A DNA stretch of 64,000 bases from Planctomycetota bacterium (GTDB taxonomy: Bacteria; Planctomycetota; Uabimicrobiia; Uabimicrobiales; JABWCH01), in assembly GCA_017993505.1 (NCBI GenBank), contig JAGOMP010000006.1, positions 1 through 64,000 on the forward strand, written 5' to 3'. The position numbers were made by a program, and so were the translations under genes. The notes beneath the pieces were generated by a model. That model saw only the letters and a list, made by a program, of their open reading frames with translations. It was not told the DNA's origin and did not search any database. Shown here in pieces: positions 34,199 through 42,444 of the stretch (position 1 is the first letter of the stretch; the number at the start of each line of letters is the position of its first letter).

Positions 34199-35953
34199 AT
34201 GAAAAAAACAGTTTACAACTTATCTTGTTTTTTCATCTTACTTTTCCTTTTCCTAGGTTGCGATCAAGAGAAACCAACACCCATACAACCAAAAACAAAA
34301 TTTGATGAAATAAACGATAGTGCATACGTAGGTGGGAAGGGATTTACAGGTGAAGGATGGGAAAGTAATAATGATATGCCTATTTATGCACAAAGAAATA
34401 CAAACAAAGGCGGAACCTTCCGAATATCGTATCCTTTCTTTCCTAGTACACTCCGAGTATCAGGAAAAGAAGCTGACTATGAAGTCCATGGAGTTATTCG
34501 AAATCTTGTGTATGAATCTCTTTTAAAACTCCACCCTAATACATTAGAACATATTCCTTCTTTGGCTAGCCATTGGCAAATTTTAAAAGACTATAAAACA
34601 TATCGATTTCGCTTGAACCATAAAGCAAAATGGGCAGATGGAACGCAAGTAACTACAAAAGATGTGATTGCATCTTGGGAATTTCACTTGCAAGATGATT
34701 TAGAATCCCCCTATACCCAAGAAATTTTTCAAAAATTTTATCCCCCCATTGCAGAAAGTAAGTATATCTTTCATATCACAGCAAAAGAATTGAATTGGCG
34801 ATTATTTCACTATTTTACAAGTACGCCTATTTATCCAGCACATATATTAAAAAACATTACAGCTAAACAATATATTACAGAATATAATTATCAAGCAATC
34901 TTAAGCTCTGGGCCCTACACTATGCGTCACAGCCCCAATCAAGATAAAATTATTTTTGAACGAAGATTAGATTATTGGGGTGGAAATGAACGATTTAATA
35001 AAGGTCTCTATAATTTTGATGTGATTGAAATTATTATTGAAAATGATTCTTCTAAAACATTCGAAAGATTCAAAAAAGGAGATTTTGATGTGCATTCTGT
35101 TCTCATAGCAAAACAATGGGCAACAGAAATGAATTTTGAAGAAATCAAAAATGGAAAAATAAAAAAAGAAAAAATATATAATCAACGCCCTCAAGGATTT
35201 AGCGGCATTGCTTTAAATATGAGGACTTCTCCTTTTAACGATATACGAGTGCGAAAAGCCTTTACTCTATTATTTAATGTGGAAAAAATGAATAAAAAAC
35301 ATTTTTATAATGAGTATCAACAATTAGATTCTTATTTTCCTGGTAGTCCTTATGAAAATAAAAATAATCCTAAATATAGATATAATGGCAGAGCAGCAGT
35401 GAAACTTCTCCGAGAAGCAGGTTGGCATAGAAAAGGGAAACTACGATATAAAAATAATAAACCACTCTCTGTAACTTTGATTTGTGAAGAAGGACTCATC
35501 CCTCTCATACAAGCGATTTATCAGAAAGATTTAAATAAAGCTGGTATCCGCATTGATTATTTACCTATACACATCCCAGAAAACGAACAACAACTGTATA
35601 ATTTTCAATTTCAAATGGCTTTTATCAGTTGGGGTGGAGACTTTTTCCCAGATCCCTCCAGTAGTTGGAAATCTAACCTTGCAGATAAAGAAAATTCAAA
35701 CAATATTCCTGGCCTAAAACATGAAAAAATTGATAAAATTTGTGATGCATATAATAAAATGTTTCTACAACACCAAAGAGAACAAGCTATGCAAGAACTT
35801 GATTATATTCTTATGGAACAAATACCTTATATTTTAGGTTGGGGCGGAAACTTTCAAAGAATTTTATATTGGGATAAATTTAGCTATCCAGAAGGTCATT
35901 TATTAAAAACAGGTGATGTTTGGGATATTGTATATCTTTGGTCCATGAAATAA
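34199..35953 (+). CDS. Peptide/nickel-type ABC transporter substrate-binding lipoprotein (SBP_bac_5)
   Basis: An about 584-aa extracytoplasmic binding protein. The signal peptide MKKTVYNLSCFFILLFLFLGC ends in a lipobox, so the protein is membrane-anchored. The family fold is shown by GGTFRISYP, VYESLLKLHPNTLEHIPSLA, the motif RFRLNHKAKWADGTQVTTKDV, SGPYTM, GIALNMRTSPFNDIRVRKAF and LNKAGIRI. The start at 34199 gives a clean signal peptide; an ATG at 34184 adds five residues and neither has a strong ribosome site. No permease or ATPase genes are adjacent, so the transporter partners lie elsewhere or the protein acts as a sensor. Confidence 0.9.
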   Translation: MKKTVYNLSCFFILLFLFLGCDQEKPTPIQPKTKFDEINDSAYVGGKGFTGEGWESNNDMPIYAQRNTNKGGTFRISYPFFPSTLRVSGKEADYEVHGVIRNLVYESLLKLHPNTLEHIPSLASHWQILKDYKTYRFRLNHKAKWADGTQVTTKDVIASWEFHLQDDLESPYTQEIFQKFYPPIAESKYIFHITAKELNWRLFHYFTSTPIYPAHILKNITAKQYITEYNYQAILSSGPYTMRHSPNQDKIIFERRLDYWGGNERFNKGLYNFDVIEIIIENDSSKTFERFKKGDFDVHSVLIAKQWATEMNFEEIKNGKIKKEKIYNQRPQGFSGIALNMRTSPFNDIRVRKAFTLLFNVEKMNKKHFYNEYQQLDSYFPGSPYENKNNPKYRYNGRAAVKLLREAGWHRKGKLRYKNNKPLSVTLICEEGLIPLIQAIYQKDLNKAGIRIDYLPIHIPENEQQLYNFQFQMAFISWGGDFFPDPSSSWKSNLADKENSNNIPGLKHEKIDKICDAYNKMFLQHQREQAMQELDYILMEQIPYILGWGGNFQRILYWDKFSYPEGHLLKTGDVWDIVYLWSMK

Positions 35954-36023
35954 TTTCATGTATCAAAACATTCTATATTTTTGATTTATGAAATAATTTC
36001 AATAGAAAATTTTATATGAAAAT

Positions 36024-36056
36024 AAAAAAAGTAGCTTGAATCAAGCTACTTTTTTT
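36024..36056. terminator. Bidirectional terminator between the SBP gene and rarA
   Basis: Perfect 16-bp arms centred on 36040 (GTAGCTTGA and complement), with A7 and T8 runs, lie between convergent genes. Confidence 0.85.
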
Positions 36057-38299
36057 TATTCATTTTCTTTTTTCTTTTTCTTGTTTTTTAAAGCTATATC
36101 ACTATAAATATAAGTCACTGTATATTCCCAAGGAATATTTTTTTGTAAAAAGCATAGTTTGAATTGATCATATAGATGTTGAATTTGATCTTCTGTTAAA
36201 AATGGCGATATATGATCATAATATGTTTTTTGTACACCATGTGTATTTTGATTTGTACTAAACCATTGTGTAAGAATAGTTTGTGTAACATACACTGTAG
36301 TTGTTTGTTGAACTGTTTGTTGTTGAATATGATTCAAATTTGTTTTTTGAAATTGTTGTAGGATATCTTCTGGTGTGACTTGTAAACTTGGATTTGTAGA
36401 ATCCTTATATATAGATTCTTCTGCTTCTTGTAGTTGTTGAAAATAAGGAAGCTGTTCTGGTGTAAATAGATTGTAAAGTCGCTGTGTTTTATTCGGAATC
36501 GTTTCTACGATAGAAATCACTCCTTTTTCTGATAAAAGAGTAGGCAAATCTTGAATCATATTCCAAGAAGATAAAAATGCATTTCTAGCAATAATAGCAT
36601 CGAACTTGATATTATTTTGTAGCAAAGTTGCTAATGTTATTTGCCAATTATCTGTATATAAAATAGGTTGTTCTTGGATGGGCATTCGTTGTATTTGTTG
36701 TTGTAAACCTTGAGCAAGTTGTTTGTTCTCTTCCCAAATACTTAATCCACCTTCCGGGGACATTCGTAAAACTTCCCAACTTAAAAGTCCTGTGGCAGCA
36801 TGCAAATCTAATACTAAGGAATTTCTTTGAAGTTTTGCATTTTGAAGAACTCTGTCTCTTTGTTGTCCAATGGATTTTCCTGTTTGTGCCATTGTTCGAC
36901 TCAACCATTTTTCTCGTTCAGCCTGGACATGTTTCCCAGAATATGTCATAATTTCTTGCTGTCCTGGAAGTATAGATTCTAACATTGCGGTAAGTTGTTC
37001 TTCTCGTTTTCTTGCCACTTCATAGGCTATATTTTTTTCATAACCTTGTTCCGTAGGAGAATAAAACGTTCGACCTTGTAAAAAATCTGGTAAATACTGC
37101 TGTGCTACCCAATGGTCTTTATACGCATGAGGATACATATACCCTTCACCATGCCCAAAAGATTCTGCATCTCGAGAAGCATCTTTTAAATGATTGGGAA
37201 CTTGGGCTTCCATTTCTTGTTCTACTGTTTTTAAAGCATCAAAAAAAGCCATACTACTATTAGATTTTGGTGCTGTAGATAAATATAATGCTGCCTCGGC
37301 TAAGTGAAACCTTCCTTCTGGTAATCCTACATATTCAAAGGCATTGGCACATGCTTGTGTAATAACCATTGCGTTGGGATCTGCTAATCCAACATCTTCT
37401 GCTGCAAAAATTAACATTCTACGAAATAAAAAACGAGGCGACTCGCCTGCATATACCATTCTAGCTAACCAATATAAAGCTGCATCAGGGTCTGACCCTC
37501 GCAAGCTTTTAATAAATGCACTAATAGTATCGTAGTGAACATCTCCTTCTTTATCATATAAGACTGCTTTTTTTTGTATCGACTCTTCTGCTACCTGCAA
37601 TGTCACAATAATTTTGTTGTCTTCATCTGGTGGAGTTGTGATCACTGCTAATTCTAGTGCATTTAATAAACTTCGAGCATCTCCATTAGACATTTGGATT
37701 AAATGATTTTTTGCTTCTTCTGTGACTATTGCATTATAGTTTCCTAAACCTTTTTTTTTGTCTTGTAAAGCGCGATGAAGAATTTGTTCTAAATCTTCTG
37801 CTTCTAATGATTTTAATTGAAAAATACGACTACGACTGACTAAAGGCTTAATGACTTCAAAATACGGATTTTCTGTAGTAGCTCCTATTAATGTAATCGT
37901 ACCATTTTCCACCCATGGAAGTAGAGCATCTTGTTGTGCTTTATTCCAACGATGCACTTCATCAATAAAAAGGATTGTACGCGTATCATATATTTCTTTT
38001 TGTTCTTTAGCCATGGCAATTGCTTTTCTCAATTCAGCAACACCAGCTAAAACAGCATTTAAAGATTGATAATTTGCTTTTGTTGTATTTGCAATAATTT
38101 TCGCTAATGTTGTCTTTCCTGTTCCTGGTGGTCCATAAAATAAGACAGACGAAAGCTGATCTGCTTCAATGGAACGACGCAAAAGACGCCCTTTCCCGAT
38201 AATATGTTCCTGTCCAAAAAAATCATCTAAACTTTCTGGTCGCAACCTTGCTGCTAAAGGTTCAAAATTTTTGTTTAAAGAAGTAAATAAATTTCCCAT
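36056..38299 (-). CDS. rarA: RarA/MgsA replication-associated AAA+ ATPase fused to a methyltransferase-like domain
   Basis: A 747-aa protein. Residues 1-440 are RarA: RPESLDDFFGQEHIIG, Walker A GPPGTGKTT, Walker B LFIDEVHRW, sensor TENPYFE, and the tetramerisation region ending in YMYPHAYKDHWVAQQYLPD. RarA acts at stalled replication forks. Residues about 480-640 look like a class I SAM-dependent methyltransferase Rossmann fold (LVLDLHAATGLLSWEVLRMS, FDAIIARNAF), with an E-x-N-K-x-L in place of the usual acidic ribose-binding residue. Such RarA fusions are known (the cyanobacterial-type fusion PRK13341), so the architecture is unusual but not new. There is no methylation evidence. Confidence 0.9.
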   Translation of the reverse strand: MGNLFTSLNKNFEPLAARLRPESLDDFFGQEHIIGKGRLLRRSIEADQLSSVLFYGPPGTGKTTLAKIIANTTKANYQSLNAVLAGVAELRKAIAMAKEQKEIYDTRTILFIDEVHRWNKAQQDALLPWVENGTITLIGATTENPYFEVIKPLVSRSRIFQLKSLEAEDLEQILHRALQDKKKGLGNYNAIVTEEAKNHLIQMSNGDARSLLNALELAVITTPPDEDNKIIVTLQVAEESIQKKAVLYDKEGDVHYDTISAFIKSLRGSDPDAALYWLARMVYAGESPRFLFRRMLIFAAEDVGLADPNAMVITQACANAFEYVGLPEGRFHLAEAALYLSTAPKSNSSMAFFDALKTVEQEMEAQVPNHLKDASRDAESFGHGEGYMYPHAYKDHWVAQQYLPDFLQGRTFYSPTEQGYEKNIAYEVARKREEQLTAMLESILPGQQEIMTYSGKHVQAEREKWLSRTMAQTGKSIGQQRDRVLQNAKLQRNSLVLDLHAATGLLSWEVLRMSPEGGLSIWEENKQLAQGLQQQIQRMPIQEQPILYTDNWQITLATLLQNNIKFDAIIARNAFLSSWNMIQDLPTLLSEKGVISIVETIPNKTQRLYNLFTPEQLPYFQQLQEAEESIYKDSTNPSLQVTPEDILQQFQKTNLNHIQQQTVQQTTTVYVTQTILTQWFSTNQNTHGVQKTYYDHISPFLTEDQIQHLYDQFKLCFLQKNIPWEYTVTYIYSDIALKNKKKKKENE

Positions 38300-38441
38300 G
38301 ATTTGCTTTTAATTTGTTTATTTTAGAAATAAAAAATGTTTTCATTCAATATAATTTATTATACATAATATAACAAAATAATTCATAGCAATATTTGCTA
38401 AAATATCAATCACCCAAAAAATATATGTGCATAAAAAAAAT

Positions 38442-38582
38442 CTACAAAAAACTCTTGGCTTTTTGCAGATTTTTATAACCTTTATACAAAGGTAAATATT
38501 AAAATTTTCGTTTGCAAATTTTAATACCACTTAGGTAATCTTTTTACTTTCTAAAAAGGAGGTCATCTACGTGTTACCACGC
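38442..38582 (-). ncRNA. Candidate structured small RNA with anti-Shine-Dalgarno-like linker
   Basis: Read on the minus strand, five hairpins follow one another. CGTG-GUAA-CACG (38570-38581) has a GNRA-type tetraloop. TACC/GGTA is at 38525-38537, a 10-bp ATTAAAATTT stem at 38498-38525, and ACCTTT/AAAGGT at 38478-38493. Last is CTGCAAAAA/TTTTTTGTAG (38442-38468) followed by eight T, which looks like an intrinsic terminator. The linker after the first hairpin reads ATGACCTCCTTTTTAG, matching the anti-Shine-Dalgarno end of 16S rRNA. No known Rfam-type family is recognised by eye. Confidence 0.4.
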
Positions 38583-38674
38583 TTCAAAATTTTATATTTT
38601 CAAATTTATATGTATTTTTTTATAAATTTGATTATTATCTATGTTGCCTTCAAGCAGGAACTATATAAATGATT
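38556..38674 (+). CDS. Possible small hydrophobic peptide gene (GTG start)
   Basis: On the plus strand AAGGAGG (38556-38562) is followed after about 8 nt by GTG (38571). The frame runs 33 codons to TGA (38670-38672) and gives a hydrophobic peptide with a charged tail (MYFFINLIIIYVAF then KQELYK). Such short peptides are typical of type I toxins. The second repeat copy keeps the last 20 codons from ATG but has a 2-bp insertion upstream and no Shine-Dalgarno site. The same DNA could instead be a minus-strand RNA, so the call is weak. Confidence 0.3.
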
Positions 38675-38865
38675 GTTTTTTCCGTGACTTACGAAGGCTT
38701 TAAATCTTTTATGCATAAATAAAATTTAAAAATTTTATATATTTTCAAATTTATATGTATTTTTTTATAAATTTGATTATTATCTATGTTGCCTTCAAGC
38801 AGGAACTATATAAATGATTGTTTTTTCCATGACTTACGAAGGCTTTGCATCTTTTATGCATAAAT
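38588..38865. repeat. Tandem direct repeat, two copies of about 133-135 bp
   Basis: Copy 1 (about 38588-38720) and copy 2 (about 38733-38865), offset 145 bp, differ by a 2-bp indel and three substitutions. Each unit has two inverted repeats: a 10-bp CAAATTTATA/TATAAATTTG hairpin and a longer stem GCCTTC/GAAGGC with an inner GGAA/TTCC. The high identity indicates a recent duplication or strong selection. Confidence 0.9.
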
Positions 38866-39233
38866 GCATTGTACTTTTTTTGAAAAAAAAGTCAAGAGTA
38901 TTTTTTTATTTTTTTTAAAAAAAATATTTTCTCTAAACATAACTCATTTATGTATAAAGTCTTTCCTCTAAAAAATATTTTTTATTTTGCAAAGAATATT
39001 TTGCTTGTTAGCAAAATATTTCATTCTGTTCATGAATTATTAAAAGAAAGATCTTACATCCTATTCATAGATTATTTTTTATATACTTCGTTGTTGTATT
39101 GTATTTTTATTGTATGAGAAAAATGCAAGAGTTTATTTTTAATATATATTATATATAATTCATTATTTTTTATAATTTACAAATAATTTATATTTTATCT
39201 ATGAAGATATAAGATAATTTAAATTTTTTTAAA

Positions 39234-39710
39234 CTATTTTTTTTCATTGTCAAATACAGGTACTTCTTTTTCATCTGTTACACTTCCATCATTCCAAAGC
39301 ACATGAAACTGTCCAAAATGACGTTTTTCAATATATTCAAAATCAATGTCTGTAAGAGGGATCTTAACACAAGGACTTTCCCAAACAATTGGTTTTTTTA
39401 TCTTTTGATACATTCTTTGAGGCGTTTGTGTGTGTATTTGATAAGAATATTGATGATCCTGCCAAGGAATACTAGGACAACTTGCGTATTTTGGATCTAT
39501 AAAATCTTTCATAAAAAGTTGAAAATTCGTCTCATTCAAAGGGCTAACTGATGATTTTGGAAAAAACATTTGCAATTCTACATAATAATATCGCAAATGA
39601 ACAGTACAAATATGATTCAAATAACATTGAACCAACATTTCTTTTACACCCAAAAAAAGAAAAAAAACACTGCTTAATAAAAGGGAAATAATACAAATTT
39701 TATATTTCAT
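39234..39710 (-). CDS. Membrane-anchored protein with H-X9-DG motif
   Basis: A 158-aa protein with an N-terminal TM segment (KICIISLLLSSVFFLFLG) and an extracytoplasmic domain. Near the end, His followed by exactly nine residues and Asp-Gly (HFGQFHVLWNDGSV) matches the H-X9-DG motif of the DUF1559 pseudopilin-like proteins that abound in planctomycetes. The canonical prepilin leader (G/FTLIE) is absent, so it may no longer be processed. The start at 39710 has a better ribosome-site distance than an ATG three codons upstream. It overlaps the HExxH gene by 11 bp. Confidence 0.65.
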   Translation of the reverse strand: MKYKICIISLLLSSVFFLFLGVKEMLVQCYLNHICTVHLRYYYVELQMFFPKSSVSPLNETNFQLFMKDFIDPKYASCPSIPWQDHQYSYQIHTQTPQRMYQKIKKPIVWESPCVKIPLTDIDFEYIEKRHFGQFHVLWNDGSVTDEKEVPVFDNEKK

Positions 39711-41118
39711 ATCGTTCATTTTCCATCAATACATTTGAAAAAAACAAAAGTATTCTTTCATTGGCCAATACATCTAAAGGAATTGTTGCCAATGTCAAAA
39801 GAAATATATAATGATTTTCATTAGTATAATATTTATTGGTAAGTATTTCAAGATTCTCTATAGCTTTTTGAAATAGACTATAGAGTGCGTAACGCACTTC
39901 TTGAGAAAATTGCTTTGTATAATAAAAAAATCGAGAATCATTGTGCAGGCAAATTTGCTCTAGGGAAAAACTATTCTGTGAAGAAACTGCTTTGGGGTTA
40001 ATATTGCTCTGGGGAAAATATTGCTCTGGGGAAAAACTACTCTGGGGAAAATATTGCTCTGGGCAAACTTGCTCTGGGGAAAAACTACTCTGGGGAAAAT
40101 ATTGCTCTGGGCAAACTTGCTCTGGGGAAAAACTACTCTGGGGAAAATGTTGCTCTGGGCAAACTTGCTCTGGGCAGACTTGCTCTGGGCAGACTTGCTC
40201 TGGGGAAAAACTACTCTGGGGAAAATGTTGCTCTGGGCAGACTTGCTCTGGGGAAAAACTACTCTGGGGAAAATGTTGCTCTGGGCAGACTTGCTCTGGG
40301 GAAAAACTACTCTGGGGAAAATGTTGCTCTGGGCAAACTTGCTCTGGGGAAAAACTACTCTGGGGCCAATGTTGCTCTGGGCAAACTTGCTCTGGGGAAC
40401 ATGAACATGTGAAAAAAAATTGTTTTTGCATTTGGGCAGAGAAAAAACCGAATGTTTTTAATATAGCAGACCAGTCGCAGAGCAATTCTATGTATAGGTG
40501 CGTTATAGATGTTTTATAGAGTCGATAAAATAAATAATGTGTGAATTCATGTTCTAAGCGGATATTATAGGATTTTTGTAACCATTGAGAAATAGGAAGT
40601 GATACATTACTATAAAAAGTTTGGTGGATTACTATAAATCTATCGATGAGTTTCCATGGTTCTAAATATAAAATTTTTTGTTTTTCTAAATTCCAAGGAT
40701 TTTTAGTATTGTTTTTGAAATATTTTTCACGAGATAAATTTTTATATTTTGGAATCATAAAGGCATTTATGTTGTTTCCAATAGAAATATTAGGAATGCA
40801 TTGAGAAATAATATGAATAAAATCTGTCCTATTTTTTGTAGCAATTACTGGCAAAGAACCAGCTAGGTGTTGTTGTATATGAATTTGTATATCGTTGAAA
40901 TCTTTTACTTTAATTCCTAAAAAAAAAGAAATTTTTTCTGGAGGATTATTTTTTAAAAATTCTTCCCAATAGGGAACGTGTTTTTCTGGTGTTTGTTGTT
41001 GGGGAAAAGTATATTTATGAACAGATTGGTTCATGTATAAGAGTAGATCTTCTGCTATATTTTTAGAAATCTGTAGATCTTGTAGATGTTTTAATCTTTG
41101 TTCCCATGGGAATAACAT
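39700..41118 (-). CDS. HExxH (gluzincin-like) putative metallopeptidase with inserted short-repeat region
   Basis: A 472-aa protein. The N-terminal half has no recognised family. His190-Glu-x-x-His194 (LEHEFTHYLFYRL) followed by Glu211 and Asp215 (ELLCDWSA) fits a gluzincin zinc site, so a peptidase is likely. Residues about 239-391 are a repeat of S/C-P-E-Q and F-P-Q-S blocks (CPEQHFPQSSFSPEQV, 16 residues). These are encoded by about 28 copies of the short DNA repeat that also makes the array at 1-665. An 81-aa tail follows. The start at 41118 is chosen over the ATG at 41220, which would overlap the upstream gene; TTGGAAAC precedes it. There is no signal peptide, so it is cytoplasmic unless exported otherwise. 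Confidence 0.75.
   Translation of the reverse strand: MLFPWEQRLKHLQDLQISKNIAEDLLLYMNQSVHKYTFPQQQTPEKHVPYWEEFLKNNPPEKISFFLGIKVKDFNDIQIHIQQHLAGSLPVIATKNRTDFIHIISQCIPNISIGNNINAFMIPKYKNLSREKYFKNNTKNPWNLEKQKILYLEPWKLIDRFIVIHQTFYSNVSLPISQWLQKSYNIRLEHEFTHYLFYRLYKTSITHLYIELLCDWSAILKTFGFFSAQMQKQFFFTCSCSPEQVCPEQHWPQSSFSPEQVCPEQHFPQSSFSPEQVCPEQHFPQSSFSPEQVCPEQHFPQSSFSPEQVCPEQVCPEQVCPEQHFPQSSFSPEQVCPEQYFPQSSFSPEQVCPEQYFPQSSFSPEQYFPQSNINPKAVSSQNSFSLEQICLHNDSRFFYYTKQFSQEVRYALYSLFQKAIENLEILTNKYYTNENHYIFLLTLATIPLDVLANERILLFFSNVLMENERYEI
39946..40404. repeat. Short-repeat array (CCCAGAGCAA family) inside a protein gene
   Basis: About 28 copies of TTGCTCTGGGGA/TTGCTCTGGGCA (plus strand), so CCCAGAGCAA on the coding strand. 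Sub-units of 17, 16 and 15 bp form a 48-bp higher-order repeat that keeps the reading frame. Degenerate copies lie at the left edge (39956-39995). Core and edge behaviour are the same as in the array at 1-665. Confidence 0.95.
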
Positions 41119-41179
41119 ATTTGTTTCCAAGATAAAAAATGTCGGATACTTACTAAAAACAATGGATATTTTAAAAAAA

Positions 41180-42298
41180 TTATATTTTTTGATATATAAA
41201 ACGCACACCGATAACATCACAACATTCTTTTTGGAAATTATTTTTTAGGAGTACTTTTTGAGAGTAAATATTTTGTTCCTTTGTATAGGCAATGATGGAT
41301 TGAACATTTTTTTGTAGTAAAGCCCATGAAACCAAAGCCTGTACTGCTTCTGTTGCATATCCTTGATGTTGAAATGGTTCATCGATAATATAGCCAATTT
41401 CTACTCGTTGATTATAATCTGGTGGCCCCATAAAGGCAATACAACCTATTTCTTGCCCTGTAGATAATAAAGAAATTTTCCAATTGCTGTTCCATTGAAT
41501 TGCTCCATGGAACATGTTTTGAAGCATGTCTTTGTATATACTTTGTAATTCTTCATCTTCTGTTTTTTCTATCAATTGTTTCATTTCTTTTTTATTTCTT
41601 GGACGTATCTTTAATCGTTTTGTATATAAAATATTTTTCATAAAAATTTTTTTAATGCAAAGTAAAATTAGGAGAAAAAAAATGCACAATATAAGGTATA
41701 ACATAATTACAGTACTAGATTTTGGGAAAGTAAAAGGTGGGAAAAAAGGGGTAAGCCAGTGAGTAGAATAGCAAAAATGACCTCTCAAGTGATCGTAGTA
41801 AGGAATTGTTTGTGTTATATTGGTAATAGGATTAAAGTATAAAAAAAGATTGCAGAAAAAAGTATTTGTGTATTGTAAAATAAAAACTTGTGCTACAGAA
41901 ATAAAAAAATATAAAGACAAAATAATATAGAAATTCCATTTTAATGTTTGCAATATTGCTACTAAGAAAACTAGATGTAAAAAATAAAGGATAGAAAATG
42001 AAATATACCAATGCCAATGTGGACGAAATTTTTCTACGATATCTTGACTAATATAGAAAAGAATACAAAAATGAACGATCAAAGCAAATAATCCGAAAAA
42101 AATTGTTTTTTTTATCTTACTGCATGCATGCCATATAATAGATACCCAGATTACATAGATTGTAAATTGTACATATGCACGGTAGTAAAAAATTTGAGAA
42201 CGTTTTGTTTCCATATTTTGATATAAATAAATACTCACAATTCCATAAAGAAGTACAGGAAGAAGATATAAAAAATAGATAAACAATTTTTTTTTCAA
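41180..42298 (-). CDS. Multi-TM membrane protein with C-terminal GNAT acetyltransferase domain
   Basis: The N-terminal 230 residues contain about seven TM segments rich in F, I, L and Y. Residues about 236-372 are a RimJ/RimL-type GNAT domain (LKIRPRNKKEMKQL, IGCIAFMGPPDYNQRVEIGYIIDEPFQHQGYATEAV; the Q-x-x-G-Y-A motif binds acetyl-CoA). The start is probably TTG at 42298 (MKKKLFIYFLYLLP), because GGAG lies 8 nt before it; an earlier TTG at 42313 has no site. It could acylate a membrane or exported amine. The 62-bp gap to the HExxH gene suggests an operon. Confidence 0.75.
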   Translation of the reverse strand: MKKKLFIYFLYLLPVLLYGIVSIYLYQNMETKRSQIFYYRAYVQFTIYVIWVSIIWHACSKIKKTIFFGLFALIVHFCILFYISQDIVEKFRPHWHWYISFSILYFLHLVFLVAILQTLKWNFYIILSLYFFISVAQVFILQYTNTFFCNLFLYFNPITNITQTIPYYDHLRGHFCYSTHWLTPFFPPFTFPKSSTVIMLYLILCIFFLLILLCIKKIFMKNILYTKRLKIRPRNKKEMKQLIEKTEDEELQSIYKDMLQNMFHGAIQWNSNWKISLLSTGQEIGCIAFMGPPDYNQRVEIGYIIDEPFQHQGYATEAVQALVSWALLQKNVQSIIAYTKEQNIYSQKVLLKNNFQKECCDVIGVRFIYQKI

Positions 42299-42444
42299 AA
42301 TATATTTCTCCAAAAATAGTGGAATAAATTTGTATTATATCATTTTTTTATATCAATTAAAGAGTGTACGGCTCTCTATGTTAAAAAAATAAATTTCAAA
42401 ATATATTTCTCCAAAAATAGTGGAATAAATTTGTATTATATCAT
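42291..42444. repeat. Direct repeat of the 5' end of the GNAT gene
   Basis: A segment of about 50 bp covering the start region of the GNAT gene (about 42294-42344) is repeated nearly exactly at about 42394-42444, offset about 101 bp. The second copy has its own GGAG and TTG but no gene behind it. It is a local duplication relic. Confidence 0.75.

Larger units (their letters stand above)
38300..39233. other. Gene-free region of about 930 bp with structured RNA candidate and tandem repeat
   Basis: This is the longest gene-free stretch. From left to right it holds the rarA upstream region, a chain of five hairpins (38442-38582), a tandem repeat of about 133 bp (38588-38865), a low-complexity A/T stretch, and an 11-bp perfect hairpin (AATATTTTGCT, 38995-39005, with complement at 39010-39020). 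The last is probably a terminator of the minus-strand operon ending at 39234. The first two are listed separately. Confidence 0.7.

Noticed and set aside
36056-38299. RarA-methyltransferase fusion as a new architecture
   Set aside because: Unusual but already known from the RarA fusion family (PRK13341) in cyanobacteria, so not novel.
38550-38582. Similarity of the AAGGAGGTCATC region to the reverse complement of the 16S rRNA 3' end
   Set aside because: Only the anti-Shine-Dalgarno core and a few scattered positions match. No rRNA gene fragment is present.
41119-41220. Longer N-terminus of the HExxH gene from ATG at 41220
   Set aside because: It overlaps the GNAT gene, lacks a ribosome site and has no sequence character; the start at 41118 has a better one.
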